64,000 nucleotides of DNA from Collinsella sp. AF23-4AC. GTDB lineage: Bacteria; Actinomycetota; Coriobacteriia; Coriobacteriales; Coriobacteriaceae. Shown piece after piece: positions 32,380-40,969 of the stretch; the first letter of the stretch is position 1; each line of letters begins with the position of its first letter. The position numbers and the translations under genes are program-made. The notes under the pieces were generated by a model. The model was given only the letters and a program-made list of their open reading frames with translations. It was not told the origin of the DNA and searched no databases. The stretch covers positions 260,247-324,246 of the forward strand of contig NZ_QRVE01000002.1 in the NCBI RefSeq assembly GCF_003462685.1, in the 5' to 3' direction.

Positions 32380-33777
32380 ATGGAGCGTCCCTGCGCATGG
32401 AAAAAGTACACGCCACAGCAAATCGAGGAGCTCGAGGAGCTTTGCCGCGGCTATAAGCAGTTTTTGAGCGAGAATAAGACCGAGCGTCTGTGCGTCAAGA
32501 CCGGTATCAAGATGGCCGAGGAGGCGGGCTACGTCAACCTGGAGACCGTGATCGCCGAGGGCCGCGCGCTCAAGGCCGGCGACAAGGTGTACGCCGCCAA
32601 CCACGGCAAAGACCTCATGCTCGTCAACCTGGGTACCGCCCCGCTCGAGCAGGGCTTTAACATCCTGGGCGCCCACGTGGACTCGCCGCGCCTGGACCTC
32701 AAGCAGAATCCCGCCTTCGAGGCCGGCGACATGGCCTACCTCGACACGCACTACTACGGCGGCGTCAAGAGCTACCACTGGGTAGCCTCCCCGCTCGCGC
32801 TTGTGGGCGTCATCTGCAAAAAGGACGGCACCACCGTCGACATCAACATCGGCGACAAGGCGGACGACCCGGTCTTTACCATCTCCGACCTGCTGATCCA
32901 CCTCTCGAGCGAGCAGATGTCCAAGCCCGCCAAGGACGCCGTCGACGCCGAGATCCTCGACGTGATCGTGGGCGGCCGCCCCGTCAAGTTTGACGAGGAC
33001 GACAAGGACGCCCCCAAGGAGCCCGTCAAGCAGATGTTCCTGGACATCCTCAAGGAGCAGTACGACGTCGAGGAGGAGGACTTCCTCTCCGCCGAGATCG
33101 AGGTCGTGCCCGCCGGCCCGGCCCGCGACATGGGCCTCGACCGCTCCATGATTCTAGGCTATGGCCACGACGACCGTGTCTGCGCCTATCCGTCCATGCT
33201 CGCCCAGATCAACGTCGCCAACGTGGAGCGCACGAGCATCACACTCATCGTCGACAAAGAGGAAATCGGTTCCGTGGGTGCCACCGGCATGACGAGCCGC
33301 TTCTTTGAGAACACCGTCGCCGAGATCATGACGCTCGCCGGCGAGGATAGCCCGCTGGCCCTGCGCCGCGCACTTGCCCGCAGCCGCATGCTTTCCTCCG
33401 ACGTGTCTGCCGGCTTCGACCCGGGCTATGCCGGCAAGTTCGAGACCAAGAACGCCGCCTTTATGGGTCGTGGCCTGTGCTTTAACAAGTACACGGGCAG
33501 CCGCGGCAAGGGTGGCTCCAACGACGCCGATGCCGAGTATGTGGCCCTCGTCCGCGACATCATGGACGAGGCCGGCGTGGACTTCCAGACCTGTGAGCTC
33601 GGTCGCGTCAACGCTGGCGGCGGCGGCACCATCGCATACATCATGGCCAAGTACGGCATGAACGTCATCGACTCCGGTGTTGCCGTCCTGTCCATGCACG
33701 CCCTGTGGGAGGTCGCCAACAAGGCCGATATCTACGAGGCCTACCGCGGCTACAAAGCCTTCCTCGAGCGCGCCTAG
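32380..33777 (+). CDS. M18 family aminopeptidase
   Basis: 465-aa dinuclear-zinc aminopeptidase (aspartyl aminopeptidase/aminopeptidase I family) that trims N-terminal residues in the cytosol. ATG 32380 follows GAAAGGAG at eight bases. Metal-binding segments are GAHVDSPRLDLKQNP, DKEEIGSVGATGM and the late GVAVLSMHALWEVANKAD. The lid region and SSDVSAGFDP are also typical. Length agrees with bacterial M18 members. It is divergent from polA, with a TGATACGAT extended -10 about 50 bases upstream, and ends at a hairpin terminator. Confidence 0.93.
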   Translation: MERPCAWKKYTPQQIEELEELCRGYKQFLSENKTERLCVKTGIKMAEEAGYVNLETVIAEGRALKAGDKVYAANHGKDLMLVNLGTAPLEQGFNILGAHVDSPRLDLKQNPAFEAGDMAYLDTHYYGGVKSYHWVASPLALVGVICKKDGTTVDINIGDKADDPVFTISDLLIHLSSEQMSKPAKDAVDAEILDVIVGGRPVKFDEDDKDAPKEPVKQMFLDILKEQYDVEEEDFLSAEIEVVPAGPARDMGLDRSMILGYGHDDRVCAYPSMLAQINVANVERTSITLIVDKEEIGSVGATGMTSRFFENTVAEIMTLAGEDSPLALRRALARSRMLSSDVSAGFDPGYAGKFETKNAAFMGRGLCFNKYTGSRGKGGSNDADAEYVALVRDIMDEAGVDFQTCELGRVNAGGGGTIAYIMAKYGMNVIDSGVAVLSMHALWEVANKADIYEAYRGYKAFLERA

Positions 33778-33816
33778 CAAACCCTCGTAAGGCGCACCAA
33801 ACCAGCCCTTTATAAC

Positions 33817-33888
33817 TTGCGGTGGAATACGGACTAACCTGGCCTTCAACCGGCCCGCGCAGACCGCATTCCACCGCAACTTCTTTTT
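33817..33888 (+). terminator. Long-stem terminator of the M18 aminopeptidase gene
   Basis: A 16-bp stem with one mismatch (33817-33832 with 33864-33879), inner hairpin GGCC...GGCC in the loop, followed by CTTCTTTTTGG. Confidence 0.75.
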
Positions 33889-33903
33889 GGCAGAGGAGAG
33901 TTC

Positions 33904-34713
33904 ATGCTCCAGGTCATCGTTTCACCCGCCAAGCAAATGCGCGCGGCCCAAGATGCTTTTGAAGTCCTGGGCATTCCACCCTTTGTGCGCGAGACAGCTC
34001 GCCTCCACCGCGCACTGCTAGATATCGAGCGGAATGAAGGCAGCGGCGGCCTGCAGGCCCTTTGGAACGTGAGCGACAGGCTGCTTACAGCGTGCCTGGA
34101 TACGCTTCACGAATTTATGCCCGTCCTGAGCGATGCCGACCTCGCCGATCCCGATATCGCGCGTCGAATCTCCCCCGCCGTCATGTCCTATCACGGCATC
34201 CAATACCAAAGCATGGCGCCCGAGGTCATGGATGCCGCACAGCTCGCCTGGCTGCAAAGCCACCTGTGGATCCTCTCCGGCCTCTACGGGTGCGTTCGTC
34301 CCTTTCATGCCGTCGAACCGTATCGGCTGGAGATGGGCGCGAAGCTCGCCGTCGACGATGCCCGAGACCTCTACGCGTTTTGGGGCGACAAGCTCGCACG
34401 GGCTACCGCCCCGGCAGGCTCAAACACCACGATCGTCAACCTCGCCAGCGTAGAGTATGCCAAAGCCGTTCTGCCCCACCTCGCGGACGACGCCACGGCC
34501 GTCACATGCCTCTTTGGCGAGGGTATCCGCAACGGGAAGCCCATCCAACGGTCGACCGCCAGCAAAAAGGCGCGCGGCTCCATGGTGCGGTGGATGGCAG
34601 AAAACAAGCTCGAGGATGCAAGCGAACTTACCGCATTCAACATCGGCTATCGGCACATCCCCGAGCTTTCAGACAAAAACACCCTGGTTTTCATGAACGC
34701 GCAGGCACAATAG
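33904..34713 (+). CDS. yaaA: YaaA family peroxide-stress protein (DUF328)
   Basis: 269-aa cytosolic protein of the YaaA/UPF0246 family. In E. coli it limits free iron and DNA damage during peroxide stress and binds DNA. The N-terminal VIVSPAKQMR, the middle SGLYGCVRPFHAVEPYRLEMG and the late NIGYRHIPELSDKNTLVFMN are family blocks. ATG 33904 has AGAGGAG five bases upstream. It follows the M18 gene across a terminator and is convergent with the next gene. No regulator is visible nearby. Confidence 0.92.
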   Translation: MLQVIVSPAKQMRAAQDAFEVLGIPPFVRETARLHRALLDIERNEGSGGLQALWNVSDRLLTACLDTLHEFMPVLSDADLADPDIARRISPAVMSYHGIQYQSMAPEVMDAAQLAWLQSHLWILSGLYGCVRPFHAVEPYRLEMGAKLAVDDARDLYAFWGDKLARATAPAGSNTTIVNLASVEYAKAVLPHLADDATAVTCLFGEGIRNGKPIQRSTASKKARGSMVRWMAENKLEDASELTAFNIGYRHIPELSDKNTLVFMNAQAQ

Positions 34714-34736
34714 GCCCGCCGTTTCCAAACACCCCA

Positions 34737-35258
34737 TTACTCCGCCAAGCCATCGGCCTTTGCAATCTCGCTCGTCGAGCCATCTTGGTAGGTAATCTTA
34801 ACGTGCCCTACGTCGGATACCGCAACGCCCGACGGAGGTTCCAGACGCCACTCCGTCAGAGCGATATCCATGGTCGTGGGCACATCGCCCTGATCTTTGA
34901 GCTTCACCGTGAGTGTTTTGAGTGCCTCATCAAACGTCACGCGTTCGATTTCTTCACCCGGAATAGACCCGCCGCTCAACTGCAGCTGCACAAACTCGTC
35001 GCGCGGATACCAGTAGTCGCCCGGAACGGCGAGCGTATTGGCATTACCGCCAGTACTCCTCACCGTCATAATCGGTAGGCTATCATCAGCCTCAAATTCC
35101 CAGGCAGCGCCGCCGCGACCGCCAAACGTCCAAATACAAAAGGCAATCACCAGCACGGCAAGCACCGCAAAGCCAATCGCGACCAACCCATGGTGCGCAC
35201 GGCCCTCCTCGGCCGATACGTCCCATTGCGTCTCTCGATATAGATGCTTGTCTTCCAT
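34737..35258 (-). CDS. Single-pass membrane protein of unknown function
   Basis: 173-aa protein. ATG 35258 is chosen because GGGGAGG lies six bases upstream. About 25 hydrophilic residues (with HLYRETQWDVSAEEG) precede one membrane helix, VAIGFAVLAVLVIAFCIWTF. An extracellular domain of about 120 residues follows, containing WYPRDEFVQLQLSGGSIPG and TMDIALTEWRLEPPSG. No family is recognised. The orientation suggests a short cytoplasmic tail and a beta-rich external domain. It is divergent from the thiamine riboswitch/thiC gene. Confidence 0.75.
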   Translation of the reverse strand: MEDKHLYRETQWDVSAEEGRAHHGLVAIGFAVLAVLVIAFCIWTFGGRGGAAWEFEADDSLPIMTVRSTGGNANTLAVPGDYWYPRDEFVQLQLSGGSIPGEEIERVTFDEALKTLTVKLKDQGDVPTTMDIALTEWRLEPPSGVAVSDVGHVKITYQDGSTSEIAKADGLAE

Positions 35259-35308
35259 GTACGCCTCCCCACAGGCACGCTCGTTGGCCCAATCGTACCC
35301 ATTCAGGC

Positions 35309-35424
35309 TATACTTGAGCCCATGACATAACGGGGAGCTTGCGGGACAAGACGGCAGGCTGAGATTGGGCGCGCCCGCCCTGACCCGCAAACCTGATATG
35401 GGTAATGCCAACGAAGGGAGCCGT
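35309..35424 (+). promoter_or_regulatory. TPP (THI-box) riboswitch controlling thiC, with upstream -10
   Basis: The conserved THI blocks are all present: ACGGGGAGC, CTGAGAT, TGACCC, ACCTGAT and GGTAATGCCAACGAAGGGA (about 35328-35418). The ribosome binding site of thiC (GGGAG) is the last conserved strand, so ligand binding would directly hide it and block translation. A -10 TATACT lies at 35309-35314. Confidence 0.95.
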
Positions 35425-35428
35425 GCCA

Positions 35429-36763
35429 ATGAGCACACAGACCGAGCCCAAGCTCGTCACGCAAATCGACTTCGCCCGTGCCGGGCAGATCACGCCGCAG
35501 ATGAAGGAAGTCGCCGAGCGCGAGCATCGCGACCCCGAGTACATCCGCGAGCGCGTGGCCGACGGCCGCATCGCCATTCCCGCCAATATTGTGCACATCA
35601 AAAAGGGCATGCGCGCCTTTGGCGTCGGTGAAGGGCTGTCCACCAAGGTCAACGTGAACTTGGGCATCTCGGGCGACAAGGCCGATGCCGCCGAGGAATG
35701 GAAGAAGGTCAAGATCGCCGAGGACTTTGGCGCCGACGCCATCATGGACCTCTCCAACTCGGGCAAGACGCGCCAGTTCCGCCAGCAGCTCATCGACGAG
35801 ACGCCGCTCATGGTAGGTACCGTCCCCATGTACGACGCCATCGGCTACATGGAAAAGCCGCTGGTCAAGCTCACCAAGGACGACCTGTTCGAAGTCGTGC
35901 GCGCGCACGCCGAGGACGGCGTTGACTTTATGACTATCCACTGCGGCATCAACAAGTCGGTCACCAAGACCTTTAAGGAGACTGGCCGCCTCATGAACAT
36001 CGTGAGCCGCGGCGGCTCACTGCTGTTTGGCTGGATGGAGGTCACCGGTAACGAGAACCCGTTCTATGAGTTCTACGACGAGTTGCTCGAGATCTGCCAC
36101 GAGTACGACGTGACGATTTCGCTCGGCGACTCCTGCCGCCCGGGCTGCCTCTACGACTCCAACGACGCCACCGAGACCGCCGAGATGATCGAGCTGGGCA
36201 AGCTGTGCAAGCGCGCTTGGGCCGCCGGCGTCCAGGTCATGGTCGAGGGCCCGGGTCACATGGCGCTCGACGAGATCGCTGCCAACATGAAGCTACAGAA
36301 GCGCCTGTGCCACAACGCCCCGTTCTATGTGCTCGGGCCGCTGGTGACCGATATCGGCGTGGGTTACGACCACATCACCGCTGCCATCGGCGGCGCCATC
36401 TCCGCCAGCTCCGGTGCCGACTTCCTGTGCTACGTGACACCGGCAGAGCACCTATGCCTGCCTAACGCCCAGGATGTGCTCGACGGCCTCATGGCCACCA
36501 AGATCGCCGCACACGCCGCCGACATCGCCAAAAAGGTGCCCCACGCCCGCGACATGGACGACAAGATGGGCCAGGCACGCCGCAAGCTCGACTGGGACGC
36601 TATGTGGAAGTGCGCGCTCGACCCGGTTACGGGCAAGAAGCGCTACGAGGAGTCCCCCGCCGCCACCGAGGGCACTTGCACCATGTGTGGCAAGATGTGT
36701 GCCGTCCGCACCGTCAACAAGATCTTCGAGGGCACCACGATCGACCTCGGCATGGAGGACTAG
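35429..36763 (+). CDS. thiC: Phosphomethylpyrimidine synthase ThiC
   Basis: 444-aa radical-SAM enzyme converting AIR to HMP-phosphate, the pyrimidine half of thiamine. ATG 35429 is eight bases after the riboswitch-embedded GGGAG. GADAIMDLSNSG, TVPMYDAIGYM, MTIHCGIN, VEGPGHMALDEI and YDHITAAIGGA are family landmarks. The C-terminal cluster motif reads C417-x2-C420-x3-C424 (CTMCGKMC), one residue shorter than the CX2CX4C of E. coli ThiC. Length is that of the short anaerobe type, without the long N-terminal domain of the E. coli protein. It is followed by thiD after a separate terminator. Confidence 0.97.
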   Translation: MSTQTEPKLVTQIDFARAGQITPQMKEVAEREHRDPEYIRERVADGRIAIPANIVHIKKGMRAFGVGEGLSTKVNVNLGISGDKADAAEEWKKVKIAEDFGADAIMDLSNSGKTRQFRQQLIDETPLMVGTVPMYDAIGYMEKPLVKLTKDDLFEVVRAHAEDGVDFMTIHCGINKSVTKTFKETGRLMNIVSRGGSLLFGWMEVTGNENPFYEFYDELLEICHEYDVTISLGDSCRPGCLYDSNDATETAEMIELGKLCKRAWAAGVQVMVEGPGHMALDEIAANMKLQKRLCHNAPFYVLGPLVTDIGVGYDHITAAIGGAISASSGADFLCYVTPAEHLCLPNAQDVLDGLMATKIAAHAADIAKKVPHARDMDDKMGQARRKLDWDAMWKCALDPVTGKKRYEESPAATEGTCTMCGKMCAVRTVNKIFEGTTIDLGMED

Positions 36764-36857
36764 CCCTGTCGCCGCGGCCGCTCTGGCGGCGAGCTGGTGC
36801 CTGTCAATTGTTGACGTGTGAACATTTGCTTGCATTTGCGTAAAGATTGCATCGCCC

Positions 36858-36893
36858 GCCCGGGTTCGACATAGAGTCGGCCCGGGCATCTTT
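36858..36893 (+). terminator. Probable terminator of thiC
   Basis: GCCCGGG/CCCGGGC plus CGAC/GTCG (36858-36887) form a two-part stem followed by ATCTTTATAAT. The same TATAAT (about 36892-36897) may also be the thiD -10. Confidence 0.55.
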
Positions 36894-36944
36894 ATAATGC
36901 TGGCTTATAGACCCATTTGATTCCGACCGAACAAGGGAGCGAAC

Positions 36945-37775
36945 ATGGATCGCAGTAAGGTACCTGCCGTTCTATCCATCGCAGGATCCGATTCCAGCGG
37001 TGGCGCCGGCATTCAGGCCGACATCAAGACCATCACGGCGCACCGCCTGTATGCCGAGACGGCCATCACCGCCATCACCGCACAGAACACCCTGGGCGTC
37101 ACCGCCGTGCAGAACATCTCCCCGGATATTGTCGCGGCGCAGATCGATGCCGTTTTTGACGATATCCGCCCCAACGCCGTCAAAATCGGCATGGTTTCCT
37201 CTGCCGAGATTATCGATGTTATCGCCGACCGCCTGAGCGCCTGGAACGCGACAAACGTGGTAGTCGACCCCGTCATGGTCGCCACCTCGGGCGCTCGTCT
37301 GATCGCAGAGGACGCCGCCGAAGCGCTTACACACCGCCTGTTCCCGCTGGCAACCGTCATCACGCCCAATATTCCCGAGGCCATGGCGCTGCTCGATTAC
37401 GAGGTCGATTCCGAGCGCACGCAGCAAAATGCTGCCATGCTCCTCACCCGCCGCTTTGGTTGCGCATCCCTCGTTAAGGGTGGGCATCTTGTCAACGAGG
37501 CCAACGATGTACTGGCCGAACCCGCGCCACTCGATGACGAGGGCAACCATCTGGGAGATCCACTCACCACGTGGTTCCGCCACAAGCGCATCGAGACCGA
37601 CAACACGCACGGCACCGGCTGCACGCTCTCGTCCGCCATCGCCTGCGCGCTGGCCCAGGGCATGGATCTTGCCGACGCCGTCAATGCGGGCAAGGCATAC
37701 CTGACAGGCGCTCTGGCCGCCGGCCTGAACATGGGCAAAGGCTCCGGCCCCGTCAATCACATGTGGCAGTATTAA
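36945..37775 (+). CDS. thiD: Hydroxymethylpyrimidine/phosphomethylpyrimidine kinase ThiD
   Basis: 276-aa kinase of the ribokinase fold that phosphorylates HMP-P to HMP-PP for thiamine assembly. VLSIAGSDSSGGAGIQADIKT (about 9-29) and the GTGCTLSSAIACALA anion-hole/catalytic motif near the C-terminus are both present. VVDPVMVATSGARLI lies between. ATG 36945 follows CAAGGGAG at five bases. It follows thiC but seems to have its own promoter. No thiE or thiM was found in the window. Confidence 0.94.
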   Translation: MDRSKVPAVLSIAGSDSSGGAGIQADIKTITAHRLYAETAITAITAQNTLGVTAVQNISPDIVAAQIDAVFDDIRPNAVKIGMVSSAEIIDVIADRLSAWNATNVVVDPVMVATSGARLIAEDAAEALTHRLFPLATVITPNIPEAMALLDYEVDSERTQQNAAMLLTRRFGCASLVKGGHLVNEANDVLAEPAPLDDEGNHLGDPLTTWFRHKRIETDNTHGTGCTLSSAIACALAQGMDLADAVNAGKAYLTGALAAGLNMGKGSGPVNHMWQY

Positions 37776-37784
37776 GATTCGCAG

Positions 37785-37829
37785 CCCAAACCACCGCAAA
37801 GGGGACAGACACCTTTGCGGTGGTTTGGG
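37785..37829. repeat. 18-bp perfect inverted repeat (hairpin) between convergent genes
   Basis: CCCAAACCACCGCAAAGG (37785-37802) and its exact complement (37812-37829) enclose GGACAGACA. It lies between thiD and the convergent SGNH gene and lacks a T-run on both sides. It may still act as a bidirectional transcription barrier. Confidence 0.65.
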
Positions 37830-37835
37830 GTCGCG

Positions 37836-38495
37836 CTACTCACCGAGCATCTCTCGGAGCTTGGCTGCCACGGCGTGGCCCAGGTTCTCGTGGCTTTCGG
37901 GCATCATGTGCAGATAATCGATATCGCCCGGCTCGGCAAACTCGGCGGCATTCAAAAAGTCGCAGCCAAACTGCTCGGCTACGTGCGCGTAGTACTCGGC
38001 AAAATGCTCCGAGGCCTCGGCGGAATGCTCGTCAAAATCGGTCATATACACATCGGCGATCTGCGGCTTAATCTTGATAGGCGCCATCAGCAAAATGCGC
38101 GGGCAGGGCGCGGCATCGGTCCAGGGAAACGCGCGGACGGCGCGAATCAGCGCCATGGCGCCACGGGCGATATCGGAAGCCGTCACGTTAAAGACCGTCT
38201 TACAGTCGTTGGTGCCCAGCATGATCACAATGGCGTCCAGCGGCTTATGGGCCTCGAGCAGCATCGGAAGCGCGCGAATGCCGTTGAGGTTAGTGTCCAG
38301 GTGGCACATATCGTCGCGCACCGTCGTGCGGCCGTTGAGCCCCTCCTCAATCACATGCCAGTCCTCGCCCAGGTCACGCTGCGCCACGCCGCACCAGCGT
38401 ACATCCTGCGCATAGCGTACCGCGGTGCCATCGCGCATACCAGCCGGATCATAGCCATAGGTGTTGCTGTCGCCAAAGCACATAACGTTTTTCAT
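37836..38495 (-). CDS. SGNH/GDSL-type esterase
   Basis: 219-aa hydrolase of the SGNH superfamily. ATG 38495 follows GGGGAG at six bases, giving NVMCFGDSNTYGYDPAG at the N-terminus. The nucleophile Ser is in GDSN (block I), block II is EGLNGRTTV, block III is MLGTNDCK, and the catalytic Asp/His region is DYLHMMPESHENLG. No signal peptide, so it is cytosolic. The closest named relatives hydrolyse arylesters or acetylated sugars; the substrate is unknown. It stands alone between two hairpins. Confidence 0.9.
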   Translation of the reverse strand: MKNVMCFGDSNTYGYDPAGMRDGTAVRYAQDVRWCGVAQRDLGEDWHVIEEGLNGRTTVRDDMCHLDTNLNGIRALPMLLEAHKPLDAIVIMLGTNDCKTVFNVTASDIARGAMALIRAVRAFPWTDAAPCPRILLMAPIKIKPQIADVYMTDFDEHSAEASEHFAEYYAHVAEQFGCDFLNAAEFAEPGDIDYLHMMPESHENLGHAVAAKLREMLGE

Positions 38496-38573
38496 CGTAA
38501 GCTCCCCACTCAATAAAAAGCCGACGGAAGCAGCCTCTCCCGTCGGCTCGACCTATCTGCCAGCACGTACCGA

Positions 38574-39716
38574 TTACAGGTACTTGCGCCAATCGTCCTC
38601 GTCCTCATCGTCCTCGGCAGCGGCCTGAGCCCGCTCGGCGGCACGGGCGGCCGCAGTGCGGGCGGCAACCTGGGCATAGGACTCCTCGTTGCGCTCGGGG
38701 AAGCTTGCCAACACATGCTCGAACTTGGCGAAGTCCTCATCCCAGCGCGTAGAAGGCACAGCAAAGAAGACCTGCTTGACCTTGAAGTCGCCCGATGCGA
38801 GCTCCTTGCGGAAAATCTCGGCCACGGCCTCGGCATCAAAACCGTTGTTGTCGCAGCCCCAAGCGCCCAGTACGAGCTTCTCGCGATCCAGCTCGTCGCA
38901 GATGGCGAGCACAAAGCGGATACGGTCGCGCAGCGCGTCCAGCAGCGCATCGTCGCTCACGCGGTACTCCTGGCGTGCGCGCTTGGCATTGGGCGCGGCG
39001 GCCACGATCACATCGGCATACGCATGCACGTGGTTGCGGTCAAAACGCACCGCAGGCACTACCAGCGCACGGTTGCGGTAGAGCTCGCAGTTGATATTGC
39101 GGCGACGGTTCTCGCCATACCACTTGCGCTGCTTGTCGAGCACGTTGTACAGATACGAATCGGCGCAGAGCGTAGCCTCCTGGCCCAGATAGCCCTGGAT
39201 GTAGCCGCCACCCGGGTTGGTGAACGAGGCAAAGGCGAGCACTGCCATGTCGCAAAACTGCGCATAGCCACGGCCGTTGTCCAGAATGGCCTGCGTGGCG
39301 GAGGCATCAAGCACGGTGACCTCGGGCAGGGTCGGAGCGGGCTCCTCGGCAGGCGCGGACTCGGTCTCTGCGGGCTCCTCAGCAGGCGCGGACTCAGCTT
39401 CGGCGATTTCCTCGGCAGGCTCCTCGACGGGCTCGGGCGCCACCTCGACATCGACAGCAGCCTCGACGTCCTCGGCAGCTTGCTCCTCAGCAGCCGCTGC
39501 CTTCTGAACCTTGGCCTTCATCGCCGCGACAAAGCCGGCGGGCATGCCGTCAAACTCGCGAACACCGGCAAGCGAACGCTCGATATCCTTGGCGAACGCT
39601 TCGGACACAGTCGCCACATGGCGCTCGGCGGCCTTGGCACGGGCCTCGCGCTTGGGATTGGGCTGACCCGCTCGGTTGGACCTGCGGTTACGGTTCCTGT
39701 TGTCGACGTCTGCCAT
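38574..39716 (-). CDS. TIGR02452/DUF2263 PARG-like macrodomain protein with altered catalytic motif
   Basis: 380-aa protein. Residues 132-345 match the bacterial poly(ADP-ribose) glycohydrolase-like family: FASFTNPGGGYIQGYLG (GGG at 169-171) then Q179-E180-A181. ADSYLYN and VLGAWGCDNNGFD are later landmarks. In active PARGs the motif is GGG-X6-8-QEE and the second Glu is catalytic; here it is Ala. An insert of about 50 residues (80-130) is a Glu/Pro/Ala repeat with APAEEPAE units. The N-terminus is basic (NRNRNRRSNRAG) and the C-terminus very acidic. ATG 39716 has AAAGG nine bases upstream. It may bind rather than cleave ADP-ribose. Confidence 0.82.
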   Translation of the reverse strand: MADVDNRNRNRRSNRAGQPNPKREARAKAAERHVATVSEAFAKDIERSLAGVREFDGMPAGFVAAMKAKVQKAAAAEEQAAEDVEAAVDVEVAPEPVEEPAEEIAEAESAPAEEPAETESAPAEEPAPTLPEVTVLDASATQAILDNGRGYAQFCDMAVLAFASFTNPGGGYIQGYLGQEATLCADSYLYNVLDKQRKWYGENRRRNINCELYRNRALVVPAVRFDRNHVHAYADVIVAAAPNAKRARQEYRVSDDALLDALRDRIRFVLAICDELDREKLVLGAWGCDNNGFDAEAVAEIFRKELASGDFKVKQVFFAVPSTRWDEDFAKFEHVLASFPERNEESYAQVAARTAAARAAERAQAAAEDDEDEDDWRKYL

Positions 39717-39780
39717 AAGTGGTCACCTTTCCTGTCGCTGCCGCTATCGGCTTTTCCCATCCATGATACCCCGCCGCTAC

Positions 39781-39808
39781 AAAAAAGACGGCCCCGCAGG
39801 ACCGCCTT
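39781..39808 (-). terminator. Terminator of the Bax-inhibitor-like gene
   Basis: An 8-bp stem with two G-U pairs (39787-39795 with 39799-39806), followed on the minus strand by TTTTTTG. Confidence 0.75.
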
Positions 39809-39855
39809 TCACATCGTTTTACCGCGTCCGACAAGAAACGCTGCAATCCCCCGCG

Positions 39856-40551
39856 CTAGTCGCGACGACCGAGGATGTTCAGGATGCGCAGGAACACGTT
39901 GATAATGTCCACGAACAGATTGGACGCCATGAGCACCGCATTGGGCAGCGTGGGCGGCACCGTCGTGGCAACATAGGTGTCGTAGCCAATAAAGCCGGCG
40001 AACACCACGATCACGATCAGGTCGGTGATGGTCTGCGAGACGCCCATAAACATCAGCACGATCTCAACCAGAATAGTGGCGAGCAGAATGCCAAAGCCGA
40101 TGCCATATACGCGCTGGAAAAACTTGGGGAACGTCACGCCCAAGGCGCCAAAGACAAAGGTGATGGCGGCCGTGGCGATAAAGGCAGTGTTGATGGTGGG
40201 CAGGTCGTAGTTGGCAAGGCCAAACGACGCGGTCAGGCCAAAGGTACTCGCAAAGATTACGTAGCCCACAAGGGACAGACCCACGGACTGCTTGCCCGCA
40301 GCAGCCGACATCATGACCATGCCGACGATGGTTAAAATAAACGAGCCAAAGACCAGTGGCAGGGCGGCGCCGCTCATCATCATGCGGGCAAACGCCATGG
40401 TGCTCGTAAAGTAAGCACCGGCGCCCATGGCGCAAAAGCCCAAGAAGATGAGGGCGGACATGGCAAGATTGTACGCGCGCGGCGACATCTCCTTGGCGCG
40501 GCTTGCGCCGGTCTCGATGGGGCCGTTCTGATAGCCCTGGATATCGTTCAT
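39856..40551 (-). CDS. Bax inhibitor-1/YccA family membrane protein
   Basis: 231-aa polytopic protein with about seven helices. ATG 40551 follows GAAAGG at seven bases. The N-terminal AYNLAMSALIFLGFCAMGAGAYF, the centre GLSLVGYVIFASTFGLTASFGL and the C-terminal DTYVATTVPPTLPNAVLMASNLFVDIINVFLRILNILG are typical of bacterial BI-1/YetJ homologues. Some of these act as pH-sensitive calcium leak channels. The C-terminal Asp pair expected of the YetJ gate is only partly evident (FIGYDTY and FVDIIN). Function in this organism is unknown. Confidence 0.9.
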   Translation of the reverse strand: MNDIQGYQNGPIETGASRAKEMSPRAYNLAMSALIFLGFCAMGAGAYFTSTMAFARMMMSGAALPLVFGSFILTIVGMVMMSAAAGKQSVGLSLVGYVIFASTFGLTASFGLANYDLPTINTAFIATAAITFVFGALGVTFPKFFQRVYGIGFGILLATILVEIVLMFMGVSQTITDLIVIVVFAGFIGYDTYVATTVPPTLPNAVLMASNLFVDIINVFLRILNILGRRD

Positions 40552-40630
40552 ACTTCGTCCTTTCAAAAAGCGCCACAACAGCGCCGTAGGTGACAAGATT
40601 CCTGCCATTGTACCCGAATGCCGCGCGCTC

Positions 40631-40969
40631 TTACCTGCGGCGCTCGCCCTCGAGCGTACGATCAAAAGCCCAGACCCACCAACGCATCACGTGCGCCTGC
40701 GAGCCGTCCGCCCGCTCACGCGTTTGGTCCTCCAGATACAACTCGGTCGCATGTCCACCAAAACGTACCTTATAGGTTGCCGTACGAATGCCGTGAACCG
40801 TCAGGCCAAAACCGGTGGACGAGACAATCTCGTCGATCGTAAAGCAACGGCCGTCGACCCAGCAGACGGTGACCGGCACGACTTGTCCGCCCGCAAGGAT
40901 GCGGGTCACGACGTCCACATACTGCTTGTGCACGCGCCGAGTTTTGCCGTCTGTCTGTCGATATTCCAT
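40631..40969 (-). CDS. Small hypothetical protein, unknown family
   Basis: 112-aa soluble protein. ATG 40969 stands only one base after AGGAGG, closer than usual; an ATG seven codons upstream lacks a Shine-Dalgarno, so the start is uncertain. The sequence has KTRRVHKQYVDVVTRILAGG, then VTVCWVDGRCFTIDEIVSSTGFG, then YKVRFGGHATELYLEDQ and HVMRWWVWAFD. It resembles small actinobacterial proteins with a beta-rich WVDGR..tIDeI segment, but no function can be assigned. It is divergent from the phosphate transporter gene. Confidence 0.65.
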   Translation of the reverse strand: MEYRQTDGKTRRVHKQYVDVVTRILAGGQVVPVTVCWVDGRCFTIDEIVSSTGFGLTVHGIRTATYKVRFGGHATELYLEDQTRERADGSQAHVMRWWVWAFDRTLEGERRR

